A stretch of DNA of 6,291 bases from Clostridiales bacterium. GTDB lineage: Bacteria; Bacillota; Clostridia; Oscillospirales; Acutalibacteraceae. Every line of letters starts with the position of its first letter. Position 1 is the first letter of the stretch. Made by a program: the position numbers and the translations under genes. The notes below the pieces were generated by a model. That model worked only from the letters and a program-made list of their open reading frames with translations, had not been told where the DNA came from and searched no databases. Of this stretch, positions 1 to 6,282 are shown in pieces. The stretch lies in NCBI GenBank assembly GCA_020859725.1, contig JAJBVR010000035.1, positions 1-6,291 of the forward strand, read 5' to 3'.

Positions 1-31
1 AATTACAATATACAAAAGTTTAAAATATAAT

Positions 32-124
32 TTAAAGAACATGATAATCCCGCTCTTGCTTATTCAAAAGCCATTTATACTGTCCGGCGTGCTGACAATC
101 GGTTTTCTCTGCCTTTACCGAATA
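32..124 (-). other. unassigned open patch at the window edge, possible gene remnant
   Basis: Bases 1-156 hold no gene I recognise. A patch around 41-120 is richer in G and C than the A/T-rich sequence on either side. On the minus strand it is open for 30 codons (124 down to a TAA at 34-32), ending in a protein-like stretch with residues WLLNKQERDYHVL, but it has no ATG, GTG or TTG near its beginning and no ribosome binding site, and a TAA lies just upstream. On the plus strand the opposing frame is open from the window edge (base 2) to a TAA at 128-130 and reads as a hydrophobic tail (PLLLIQKPFILSGVLTIGF). It could therefore be the C-terminus of a + strand gene lying mostly outside the window, a decayed minus-strand gene, or chance. 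Confidence 0.2.
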
Positions 125-156
125 TTATAAATTTTTCATTCATCTTAAATAATCAA

Positions 157-181
157 CCCTAAATCCTATTTGGATTTAGGG
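157..181 (-). terminator. intrinsic terminator downstream of cysS
   Basis: A perfect 10-bp inverted repeat (CCCTAAATCC at 157-166, GGATTTAGGG at 172-181) closes a 5-base loop. Read on the minus strand it is followed by TTGATTATTT, a T-rich but interrupted tract. It lies about 40 bases beyond the cysS stop codon and is the best candidate for the end of the cysE-cysS transcript. The stem is symmetric and the plus-strand side is also fairly T-rich, so it may work in both directions. Confidence 0.6.
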
Positions 182-194
182 CTATTTTAGATTT

Positions 195-215
195 AAGGCA
201 TTTTCAAAATGCCTT
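195..215 (+). terminator. second hairpin, probable + strand terminator
   Basis: A perfect 10-bp inverted repeat (AAGGCATTTT at 195-204, AAAATGCCTT at 206-215) around a single central base; in practice the innermost A/T pairs would open into a larger loop. Read on the plus strand it is followed by TTATTTTAT, a good U-tract, so it is oriented to stop transcription arriving from the left and to shield cysS from antisense reading. On the minus strand the following bases are A-rich (AAATC), so by itself it is a poor terminator for cysS. It starts only five bases beyond the cysS stop codon. Confidence 0.45.
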
Positions 216-220
216 TTATT

Positions 221-1618
221 TTATATCTTGCTCCAAGTTACTCCCTGAGGGGTATCCTTAAGAATTATACCTTTGTTTTTCAAATCATCTCTTATTTTAT
301 CCGCAGTTGTCCAGTCCTTGTTCTTTCTTGCTTCTTCCCTTTTTTGTATAAGGGCTTCCACATCACTGTCAAGACTGTTTTCTTTTTTATTATAAAGAAT
401 GCCCAAAACATTGCAAAGTTCATCAAAAAGTGATGACGCGTGCAGGCAAACTGTTTTTGAAACTTTTTTTTCAAGAATTTTGGTATTTATATCCTTGGTT
501 AAATCAAACAGCGCCGCCAATCCGTCCGCCGTGTTCAAATCATCATCCATTGCCGAAATAAACTGCTCTCTCCTTGAATCAATCTCTGCAATTAATTTTG
601 AATCGTTTTCCGAATCCGAAACACAAGCGTTTTCAACGGCAAAATCAAGGCTTTCACGGCACGTATAAAGCCTTTCAAGTGCGGATTTGCATTGCTCGAT
701 AATATCAATGCTGTAATTAATAGGAGAACGGTAATGCGATGAAATAAGAAAATATCTGATTACTTCATAACCATAAGCGTTTGCGATTTCGCGGACGGTT
801 TTAAAATTACCGAGTGATTTACTCATTTTAACATTATCAACATTAATGTAACCGTTATGCATCCAGTATCTTGCGAAAGTGCAGCCGTTGGCGCATTCGC
901 TCTGCGCGAGTTCATTTTCATGGTGCGGAAAAATAAGATCCTGGCCCCCGCAGTGAATGTCAATCGTGTTTCCTAGAAATTTTCTGTTCATAGCGGAACA
1001 TTCAATATGCCACCCCGGTCTTCCGTTTCCCCATGGGGATTCCCAATATGGCTCTCCTTTCTTCGCTGATTTCCACAAAGCAAAATCAAGCGGATCTTCC
1101 TTAATTTCGCCAACAGCAATTCTGGCGCCGCTTTCAAGGTCTTCAATAGGTTGATGCGAGAGTTTTCCGTACTGCTCAAATTTCAATGTTCTAAAATAAA
1201 CGTCTCCTTGCGCGCAGTAAGCATATCCTTTTTCAATAAGAGTACTTATAATATTGATGATTTCATCAATATTTTCCGTGGCCCTTGGATGAATATCAGC
1301 ATCCATAACATTAAGTCCGTGCGCGTCCGTCCAAAATTCGTTAATGTATTTTTTTGAAACTTCCTCAAATGATATGCCCTCTTCATTTGCGCGGTTAATT
1401 ATTTTATCGTCTATATCAGTAAAATTCTGAACAAATTTAACATTATAGCCTCTGTATTTTAAATATCTTCTCAAAACGTCAAATACGCAAAGAGGTCTTG
1501 CATTGCCTATGTGAATATAGTTATAAACGGTGGGACCGCAGGCATAGATTTTAACCTCGTTTTTATCAGCGGGAATAAATTCTTCTTTTGAACGAGTCAT
1601 TGTATTGAATATCTTCAT
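221..1618 (-). CDS. cysS: cysteine--tRNA ligase (class I cysteinyl-tRNA synthetase)
   Basis: Cytoplasmic enzyme that activates cysteine with ATP and attaches it to tRNA-Cys. The 465-residue product is full length for the family (about 460). Visible features, in order: the YACGPTVYN start of the Rossmann fold with zinc ligand C27; the HIGH-type motif HIGN at 36-39; the remaining zinc ligands C207 (in GWHIECSAM), H232 and E236 (in FPHHENE); the KMSKS loop at 264-268 followed by LGNF; then the helical anticodon-binding region and a charged C-terminal tail ending near TPQGVTWSKI. The ATG overlaps the cysE stop as ATGA (4 bases) and is preceded by GGAGG at a suitable distance inside the cysE end, so the start is well fixed and the two genes are translationally coupled. 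Expression should be controlled by the cysteine T-box ahead of cysE. Two hairpins follow the stop codon. I see no missing catalytic residue. Confidence 0.97.
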   Translation of the reverse strand: MKIFNTMTRSKEEFIPADKNEVKIYACGPTVYNYIHIGNARPLCVFDVLRRYLKYRGYNVKFVQNFTDIDDKIINRANEEGISFEEVSKKYINEFWTDAHGLNVMDADIHPRATENIDEIINIISTLIEKGYAYCAQGDVYFRTLKFEQYGKLSHQPIEDLESGARIAVGEIKEDPLDFALWKSAKKGEPYWESPWGNGRPGWHIECSAMNRKFLGNTIDIHCGGQDLIFPHHENELAQSECANGCTFARYWMHNGYINVDNVKMSKSLGNFKTVREIANAYGYEVIRYFLISSHYRSPINYSIDIIEQCKSALERLYTCRESLDFAVENACVSDSENDSKLIAEIDSRREQFISAMDDDLNTADGLAALFDLTKDINTKILEKKVSKTVCLHASSLFDELCNVLGILYNKKENSLDSDVEALIQKREEARKNKDWTTADKIRDDLKNKGIILKDTPQGVTWSKI

Positions 1619-2253
1619 TTTATAACCTCCGAATTATTAATAATATTTTCTAATTCTTCAATTTTACGCTTATTTTCTTTAATTGCAGCCATAACGGGAT
1701 CGGGAAGATTAATTTGATCTAAATCATCAATTCTTTCCCCGTCGATTTTAACAATTTCACCCGGCACTCCCACCACGGTGCTGTTCGGTTCAACGTTCTT
1801 AACTACTACCGCTCCCGCCGCAACTTTTGCGTTTTTTCCTATAGTTATTGGACCGAGAACCTTAGCGCCTGCTCCTATCATGACTCCGTTTTCTATAGTA
1901 GGATGGCGCTTTCCCACATCTTTCCCGGTTCCTCCGAGAGTAACGCCCTGATAAATTATAACATCATTTCCGATTTCTGTTGTTTCGCCGATAACTATTC
2001 CGTTGCCGTGGTCAATGCATACTCTTTTACCTATTTTTGCGGCAGGATGAATTTCAATTCCTGTTTTATGCGCCGAACGCTGACTTACCCATCTTGCAAG
2101 AAACATAAAATTGTGGCGATAGAGCCAGTTTGCTTTTTTATGACTTCTCAGCGCTTTAAATCCGGGATAAAGAAGAATTATTTCCAACGGGCTTCTCGCG
2201 GCAGGATCATGTTCCATAAAGCTTTTAACCGATTCTTTATAATCGTTAAACAT
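1615..2253 (-). CDS. cysE: serine O-acetyltransferase
   Basis: Transfers acetyl from acetyl-CoA to L-serine to give O-acetylserine, the carbon skeleton that cysteine synthase (CysK) converts to cysteine. The 212-residue protein is the short form common in Firmicutes: a helical N-terminal part (about 1-65) and then a left-handed beta-helix of hexapeptide repeats (about 66-165). The signature IHPAAKIG lies at 68-75, the catalytic DHG with H82 at 81-83, and GGTGK at 107-111 in the acetyl-CoA/serine region; RHPTIENGVMIGAGAKVLG follows. E67 occupies the place of the E. coli dyad Asp143. The charged C-terminal tail ends in Lys rather than the terminal Ile typical of CysE proteins that dock into CysK, so that complex may not form here (inference). 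The start is set by GAGGTGA four bases before ATG. It is the first gene after the T-box leader and overlaps cysS by 4 bases. Confidence 0.95.
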   Translation of the reverse strand: MFNDYKESVKSFMEHDPAARSPLEIILLYPGFKALRSHKKANWLYRHNFMFLARWVSQRSAHKTGIEIHPAAKIGKRVCIDHGNGIVIGETTEIGNDVIIYQGVTLGGTGKDVGKRHPTIENGVMIGAGAKVLGPITIGKNAKVAAGAVVVKNVEPNSTVVGVPGEIVKIDGERIDDLDQINLPDPVMAAIKENKRKIEELENIINNSEVIK

Positions 2254-2270
2254 AAAATCACCTCACAAAT

Positions 2271-2298
2271 AAAAAAACCTCTGCCGATACGACAGAGG
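2271..2298 (-). terminator. T-box regulated intrinsic terminator
   Basis: On the minus strand CCTCTGTCG and CGGCAGAGG (one G-T pair) form a 9-bp stem around TAT, followed directly by seven T residues (2277-2271). It sits between the T-box motif and the cysE ribosome binding site. It is the default OFF structure of the riboswitch: the 5' arm CCTCTG is the part that would instead pair with the T-box side strand (CAGGAG, imperfect) to form the antiterminator when uncharged tRNA-Cys is bound. Confidence 0.9.
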
Positions 2299-2499
2299 CA
2301 ATTAAAAAACTGCGGTTCCACTCCTGTTTATACTCTTCTGCAATGCAGTTTGCCTGTAACGCGGCAAAACGTTCCGAAATACTTAATTTCCTTCGGAAAA
2401 CTCAGGAGTGCATTTCATCCGTCAATAGTACGCGCATTTCAGCAAGCAGCACATTCTCTGGAAAAATTGTGTCGGATTACTTCTCTCCGTCAAAGTTTG
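2271..2499 (-). ncRNA. T-box leader (riboswitch) responding to tRNA-Cys
   Basis: Leader RNA that senses uncharged tRNA-Cys and controls cysE-cysS by antitermination. Stem I: GGAG (2488-2485) pairs with CTCC (2408-2405), and ATCCG (2477-2473) with CGGAT (2421-2417). Between these helices lies the specifier loop, with AGTA on the 5' side and GAAATGCA on the 3' side. In that loop the specifier codon is TGC (2412-2410), cysteine, followed by the usual purine. The distal part has AGAGAA and GCTTGCTGAAA, like the AG-bulge and distal-loop motifs. Two further stems follow: TTCCGAA/TTCGGAA (2398-2392 with 2378-2372) and TTTTGCC/GGCAAA (2369-2363 with 2354-2349). The T-box proper, AGGAGTGGAACCGCA (2325-2311), carries the bulge TGGA, complementary to UCCA, the acceptor end of a tRNA with discriminator U as in tRNA-Cys. 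Specifier, bulge and downstream genes all agree on cysteine. Confidence 0.95.
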
Positions 2500-2510
2500 T
2501 AATATTAAAT

Positions 2511-2524
2511 TAGTTACATAACTA
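2511..2524. promoter_or_regulatory. palindrome at the predicted cys transcription start
   Basis: TAGTTA and TAACTA form a perfect 6+2+6 inverted repeat that begins at the last base of the -10 box and covers the expected transcription start. Its position suits a repressor operator, but the sequence is AT-rich, the arms are short and I do not recognise the motif. A short hairpin at the 5' end of the leader RNA or chance are alternatives. Confidence 0.2.
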
Positions 2525-2551
2525 TTATATACTAAAACAATTTTTTTGCAA
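2524..2551 (-). promoter_or_regulatory. sigma-A type promoter of the cysE-cysS operon
   Basis: A perfect TATAAT -10 box (2529-2524) lies 16 bases after TTGCAA (2551-2546), which matches the TTGACA consensus at four of six bases. The spacer is A/T-rich. Transcription should start near 2517, giving a leader of about 260 bases that contains the whole T-box. The -35 box begins only three bases beyond the pgsA stop codon, so the promoter fills the entire gap between the upstream operon and the leader. Confidence 0.7.
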
Positions 2552-2554
2552 CCA

Positions 2555-3121
2555 TTATTTTGTTTTAATAAGATGCCAACCGTCTTTCGCATAAATAATT
2601 CCGCTCAAAGCGGTTATAATTCCTACAATCCAAAAAGCTATTGTGCAGTAAATATTAAGCCAAGGAGTGTTCGTATCAATATCAGGGCCTCCCTCACCGA
2701 TGGCTAAAAGCAAAAACACCATTCCCGTTGTTGCCATCTGAAGAAATGTTTTGGCTTTGCCGAATTTATTGGCGGCAATAACCTCCCCGGTGGAAGCGGC
2801 AGCCATTCTTATTCCTGCCACAAGAAATTCCCTTGCAAGCATAATCATAATAACAATATCGGTATGCCATCCAATGTTGAAAAAAATTATGTAAGCGGCA
2901 AAAACAAGTGTTTTATCGGAAAGAGGATCCATAAGCTTTCCGAAATCGGTTACAATCCCTTGTTTTCTTGCAATTATTCCGTCTGCTTTGTCGCTCATAC
3001 AAGCGATAAAATAAACTAATAAAGCAGCAACCCAATGATACGGGAAATTTATAAAAGCACATGCCAGCAAAACAGGCACACAACAAAATCTAAATACTGT
3101 TATTTTGTTAGGTAAATTCAT
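2555..3121 (-). CDS. pgsA: CDP-diacylglycerol--glycerol-3-phosphate 3-phosphatidyltransferase
   Basis: Integral membrane enzyme that makes phosphatidylglycerophosphate from CDP-diacylglycerol and glycerol-3-phosphate, the committed step toward phosphatidylglycerol and cardiolipin. The 188-residue length is normal. It opens with MNLPNKITVFRF, typical of the family. The CDP-alcohol phosphotransferase signature DG-x2-AR-x8-G-x3-D-x3-D is complete from D47 to D69 (DG 47-48, AR 51-52, G61, D65, D69), with D44 just before it. Hydrophobic stretches at about 12-40, 75-100, 128-145 and 155-180 are consistent with several membrane helices. A related CDP-alcohol phosphotransferase such as a phosphatidylserine synthase cannot be fully excluded, but the N-terminus, the length and the place next to rimO and recA favour PgsA. 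It starts two bases after the rimO stop, with GGAG inside the rimO end ten bases before ATG. No terminator follows its stop. Confidence 0.92.
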   Translation of the reverse strand: MNLPNKITVFRFCCVPVLLACAFINFPYHWVAALLVYFIACMSDKADGIIARKQGIVTDFGKLMDPLSDKTLVFAAYIIFFNIGWHTDIVIMIMLAREFLVAGIRMAAASTGEVIAANKFGKAKTFLQMATTGMVFLLLAIGEGGPDIDTNTPWLNIYCTIAFWIVGIITALSGIIYAKDGWHLIKTK

Positions 3122-3123
3122 TT

Positions 3124-4445
3124 TTAAATTACTCCAATCAAATCATAACCGTTGAAATCAATAATTTTAACATCTGCAAACGAACCGATATCAAAGCATT
3201 TATCCGTTTTAATTATAATACCGGCATCTATTTCAGGAGAATCAAGATATGATCTTCCTATATAGTTGCCGTTCTCTTTACCGTCAATAATCGTTTTATA
3301 AATCTTGCCGATTTTGGCCTTATTAGCTTCCTCAGTAACAGAATACTGAATGTCCATAAGAATATCGGCGCGCCTTTTTTTACAACATCATCAATTTGAT
3401 TTGCAAATTCAAACGCCGGCGTATCTTCCTCCGGTGAATACTCAAAGCATCCCATTTTATCAAATTTCATTTCTTTTACAAAATTGCACAGCTCTTCAAA
3501 CTGTTCTTCAGTTTCCCCAGGAAAGCCTACCATAAAGGTGGTCCTTAAAGACAAATCGGGTATTTCTCTTCTCATTTTAATTATTAATGACTTTAACGAT
3601 TCATAAGAACCGCTGCGATTCATTGACGCCAATATTTTTTCATTGCAATGCTGCAAAGGCATATCAATATAAGAGCATATTTTTTCCTCATTTGCAATAA
3701 CTTCAATAAGCTCGTCAGTAATTTTATCGGGATAGCAATAAAATACTCTTATCCATTCAAGACCTTTAATTTTGGCAAGTTCTTTAAGCAAAAAAGCAAG
3801 CCTGTATTCACCGTATAAAGAAATTCCGTATTTTGTGGTATCCTTGGCGATAAGTATTAATTCCTTAACACCGTCTGAAGCAAGCATATTTGCTTCATTC
3901 AAAATACTATCCACAGTTCTTTCTCTGTATTTTCCCCGAATATATGGTATTGCACAATAGGAGCATCTGTTATCGCATCCATCGGAAAGCTTAAGATATG
4001 CCCAGTGAGAACTTGATGAAACAGCTCTTGTATCATCAAGCGGCAAATAGCATTTATTAGGGAAAATACTTGTTTTAACTCCACAAAGCGCTTTTTGGCA
4101 AACTTTCACAATATCCGAATTAGCACAGATTCCTATGACCGCGTCTACCTCCGGCATTTCTTTCAAAACTTCATCTTTATATCTTTCTGCAAGACATCCG
4201 GTAACGATTATTGCCGAAACAATACCTGCTTTTTTATATTCGGCAACTTCAAGAATTGTTTCAATAGCTTCTTTTTTTGCGTCTTCAATAAATCCGCAGG
4301 TATTAATAATAACGGCGTCCGATTCCTCAATTTTATCAACAATCGCAAAGCCGCTGTTTTTAAGCTTATTAAGCATAATTTCCCCATCAACCTGATTTTT
4401 CGGACATCCAAGAGAAATCATTCCTATTTTAAAATTATTCTTCAT
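3124..4445 (-). CDS. rimO: ribosomal protein S12 methylthiotransferase, reading frame broken by a 1-base shift
   Basis: Radical-SAM enzyme that adds a methylthio group to a conserved Asp of ribosomal protein S12. The N-terminal MTTase domain shows SLGCPKNQVDGE with C14, plus C50 and C84 as ligands of the auxiliary iron-sulfur cluster. The radical-SAM motif CDNRCSYC gives C157, C161 and C164. Frame one runs from 4445 to a stop at 3258 (395 codons), but after residue 357 it leaves the family sequence. The missing part, a KRRADILMDIQ-like stretch and a TRAM domain ending in GYDLIGVI, lies in the -1 frame and stops at 3124. Joining the frames at the A run 3381-3375 gives 440 residues, the usual RimO length. 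The SLGCPKN signature and the GRSYLDSPEID motif favour RimO over MiaB. The start overlaps recX by 11 bases and has AAGGA six to seven bases upstream. Either the sequence has lost one A, or the gene is truly damaged, or it is rescued by slippage. Confidence 0.9.
3375..3381 (-). other. frame break at an A7 run (slippery A_AAA_AAA) in rimO
   Basis: Read on the minus strand, the frame is GTA AAA AAA GGC GCG CCG. RimO family sequence continues only if the next codons are AGG CGC GCC GAT (R-R-A-D), which needs one more A or a -1 slip. The run is in exact phase to be a slippery heptamer. GGCGCGCC follows at once, and a possible 6-bp stem GCCGAT/ATCGGC (3369-3364 with 3312-3307) begins five bases beyond the run and encloses a small hairpin, TCAGTA/TACTGA (3349-3344 with 3337-3332). 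A homopolymer sequencing or assembly error remains the simplest explanation. Confidence 0.85.
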
Positions 4446-5040
4446 CCTCTATCCTTTTTAACGCGCTTTTAATATCCGAATAAGAAAATCCCTTTCTCAT
4501 CAGAGCCGCTGTAACCTTGTTCTTTCCGTTTTCGGAATTAAGCTTTGGTAAATAAGATTTGTTTATAATTACAGTTAAAGAATCAATTTCATCCGTTTTA
4601 TTATCAGATAAAGCCATTGAAATTATTTCTTTATCTATTCCGCGTTTTATAAGTTCCTGTTTAACCCGATAATACGAATATTGCTTTGTGTTAAATAAAT
4701 AATAAGAAAGTTCATACGCGAATTTCTCATCATCAAGATACCCCATTTGGGTAAATTTAGATATTGCATTATCCGCGGCTTTTTCATCAACTGTTCTGAG
4801 AAGCTTTGATTTAAGTTCCTTAACAGAGTGGTTCCTTACGGCAAGCAAATCCGCGCATTTGTTAAATGCCTTTCGATTATTTATTTCAGAAATAAGGCTG
4901 TTCATTTGGGGTTCGTCAATTTCAGTTCCGTCAGGTATATAATTTGACATCCAAAAATCAGAATCGGTTGTAGCCATATATTCATCATCGAGAAAAATAT
5001 GAATTTTTCTTCCCCTGCCTTTAGAGGTTTTAATAATCAT
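4435..5040 (-). CDS. recX: regulatory protein RecX, modulator of RecA
   Basis: Cytoplasmic, all-helical protein that binds RecA filaments and usually restrains strand exchange and the RecA coprotease activity. The 201-residue product shows the family's tandem three-helix repeats. The clearest parts are the region around A67-L82 (VRNHSVKELKSKLL), the GYLDDEKFAYELSYY segment in the middle, YYRVKQELIKRGID after it, and a third repeat near the end with KNKVTAALMRKGFSYSDIKSAL. An N-terminal beta-like stretch (IKTSKGRGRKIHIFLDDEY) precedes the repeats, as in the longer Firmicutes forms. The start codon shares one base with the recA stop (TAATG). There is no clear ribosome binding site ahead of it, so its translation probably depends on ribosomes finishing recA, which would keep RecX below RecA levels. 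It overlaps rimO by 11 bases. Confidence 0.92.
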   Translation of the reverse strand: MIIKTSKGRGRKIHIFLDDEYMATTDSDFWMSNYIPDGTEIDEPQMNSLISEINNRKAFNKCADLLAVRNHSVKELKSKLLRTVDEKAADNAISKFTQMGYLDDEKFAYELSYYLFNTKQYSYYRVKQELIKRGIDKEIISMALSDNKTDEIDSLTVIINKSYLPKLNSENGKNKVTAALMRKGFSYSDIKSALKRIEDEE

Positions 5041-6200
5041 TAATCTTCATCATCCACAACGGCAATATCAAGCTTTGCGCGGGCCGCGGCTCTTGTTTGC
5101 TTGATGCTGTTTTCATCCGGCACTGTTTCGCCCGTATCGGCTTTCGGTATAGCCTTAGCGCTATATTTATGAGCGGATGTTTCCTGCGCTTCCGCCATTT
5201 TTTCCTTAATTTGTTTTTCAAGTTTTTCCGCAAATTCAGGATCATTATGAACCATTTCTTTAACTTTATCTCTGCCCTGGCCGAGTCTTTGTTCACCGTA
5301 TGAGAACCATGAACCGCTTTTCTTTATTACACCGAATTCTACAGCCATATCAACAATTTCGCCGTCTTTGCTTATTCCCGTTCCGTACATAATATCAAAT
5401 TCAGCTTGCTTAAACGGCGGCGCAAGTTTATTTTTAACAATTTTTGCCTTTGTTCGGTTGCCAACAAATTCTGAAGAAGAGTTTTTAAGTGTTTCAACCC
5501 GCCTTACATCAATACGCATTGAAGAATAGAATTTCAGCGCACGCCCGCCTGTTGTAACCTCGGGATTTCCATACATAACGCTAACCTTTTCACGCAGCTG
5601 ATTAATAAATATAATAAGGCAGTTGCTTTTATTGATTGCACCTGTAAGCTTTCTTAAAGCCTGGCTCATAAGTCTGGCGTGAAGACCTACGTGAGAATCA
5701 CCCATATCACCGTCTATCTCAGATTTCGGCACAAGAGCCGCGACGGAATCAACAACAATTATATCAACAGCGCCTGAGCGCACCAGCTGTTCTGTTATTT
5801 CCAAAGCCTGCTCACCGTAATCCGGCTGAGAAACAAGAAGCGAATCAATATCAACGCCCAAATTTGACGCGTACACGGGATCAAGCGCGTGTTCGGCGTC
5901 TACAAAAGCGGCTTCTCCGCCAAGCTTTTGGCATTCTGCAATACAATGAAGCGCAAGAGTTGTTTTACCGGATGATTCAGGGCCGTAAATTTCAACTATT
6001 CTTCCTCTCGGAAGTCCGCCGATACCCGTAGCAATATCAAGAGTAAGAGAGCCTGTTGATATTGCATCTACATTAAGATGCTTATTCTCTCCGAGGCGCA
6101 TAACAGCGCCGGCGCCATACTGCTTTTCAATTTGCTTTAATGCTGATTCAAGAGCAGTTTTTTTATCCTGCGGTTCGTTTTTCTTTTTATCGGCTGCCAT
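5040..6200 (-). CDS. recA: recombinase RecA
   Basis: DNA-dependent ATPase that forms filaments on single-stranded DNA, drives homologous pairing and strand exchange, and stimulates LexA-type self-cleavage. Walker A GPESSGKT lies at 73-80, the catalytic Glu in VDAEHALD at E103, Walker B IIVVD at 147-151, loop L1 in GDMGDSHVG at about 164-172, and loop L2 at about 200-219 within FINQLREK...GNPEVTTGG. Numbering runs seven ahead of E. coli. Two L2 positions differ from the usual residues: S207 where E. coli has G200, and Y210 for F203. At 386 residues it is longer than the usual ~350, because of an extended, low-similarity C-terminal tail (about 330-386) that ends acidic (VVDDED). GGAGG eight bases before ATG fixes the start. 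It heads the operon recA-recX-rimO-pgsA. No LexA box is visible in the 91 bases of upstream sequence. Confidence 0.98.
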   Translation of the reverse strand: MAADKKKNEPQDKKTALESALKQIEKQYGAGAVMRLGENKHLNVDAISTGSLTLDIATGIGGLPRGRIVEIYGPESSGKTTLALHCIAECQKLGGEAAFVDAEHALDPVYASNLGVDIDSLLVSQPDYGEQALEITEQLVRSGAVDIIVVDSVAALVPKSEIDGDMGDSHVGLHARLMSQALRKLTGAINKSNCLIIFINQLREKVSVMYGNPEVTTGGRALKFYSSMRIDVRRVETLKNSSSEFVGNRTKAKIVKNKLAPPFKQAEFDIMYGTGISKDGEIVDMAVEFGVIKKSGSWFSYGEQRLGQGRDKVKEMVHNDPEFAEKLEKQIKEKMAEAQETSAHKYSAKAIPKADTGETVPDENSIKQTRAAARAKLDIAVVDDED

Positions 6201-6253
6201 ATAATTATCCTCCGTTGATTTAATATATTACTGATAATAAAAATTAATTATTA

Positions 6254-6282
6254 ATTATAATAAATTAAGACTTTAAAATAAA
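6254..6282 (-). promoter_or_regulatory. weak candidate promoter for recA
   Basis: A perfect TATAAT (6259-6254) lies 17 bases after TTTATT (6282-6277), a poor match to TTGACA. It would give a leader of about 46 bases before the recA ATG. The region 6201-6291 is very rich in A and T, so such -10 matches are expected by chance, and the window ends before the rest of the upstream region can be seen. Confidence 0.3.

Noticed and set aside
209..433. A 74-codon plus-strand frame starting in the hairpin downstream of cysS
   Set aside because: It is antisense to the well-supported end of cysS, rich in Phe and Ile as expected from reversed A-rich codons, and has no ribosome binding site.
2338..2348. 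The small palindrome CTGCAATGCAG as an operator
   Set aside because: It lies within the T-box leader between stem III and the T-box motif, and is better explained as part of the RNA fold.
1903..2502. A 199-codon open frame on the plus strand
   Set aside because: It lies antisense to most of cysE and runs through the whole T-box leader. It has no ribosome binding site and its product has no recognisable domain; it is a shadow of conserved sequence on the other strand.
3124..3357. A separate 77-residue gene with its own ATG at 3357
   Set aside because: The sequence is the RimO TRAM domain, the bases before 3357 continue the RimO family sequence (R-R-A-D-I-L), and no ribosome binding site precedes that ATG. 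It is the broken-off end of rimO.
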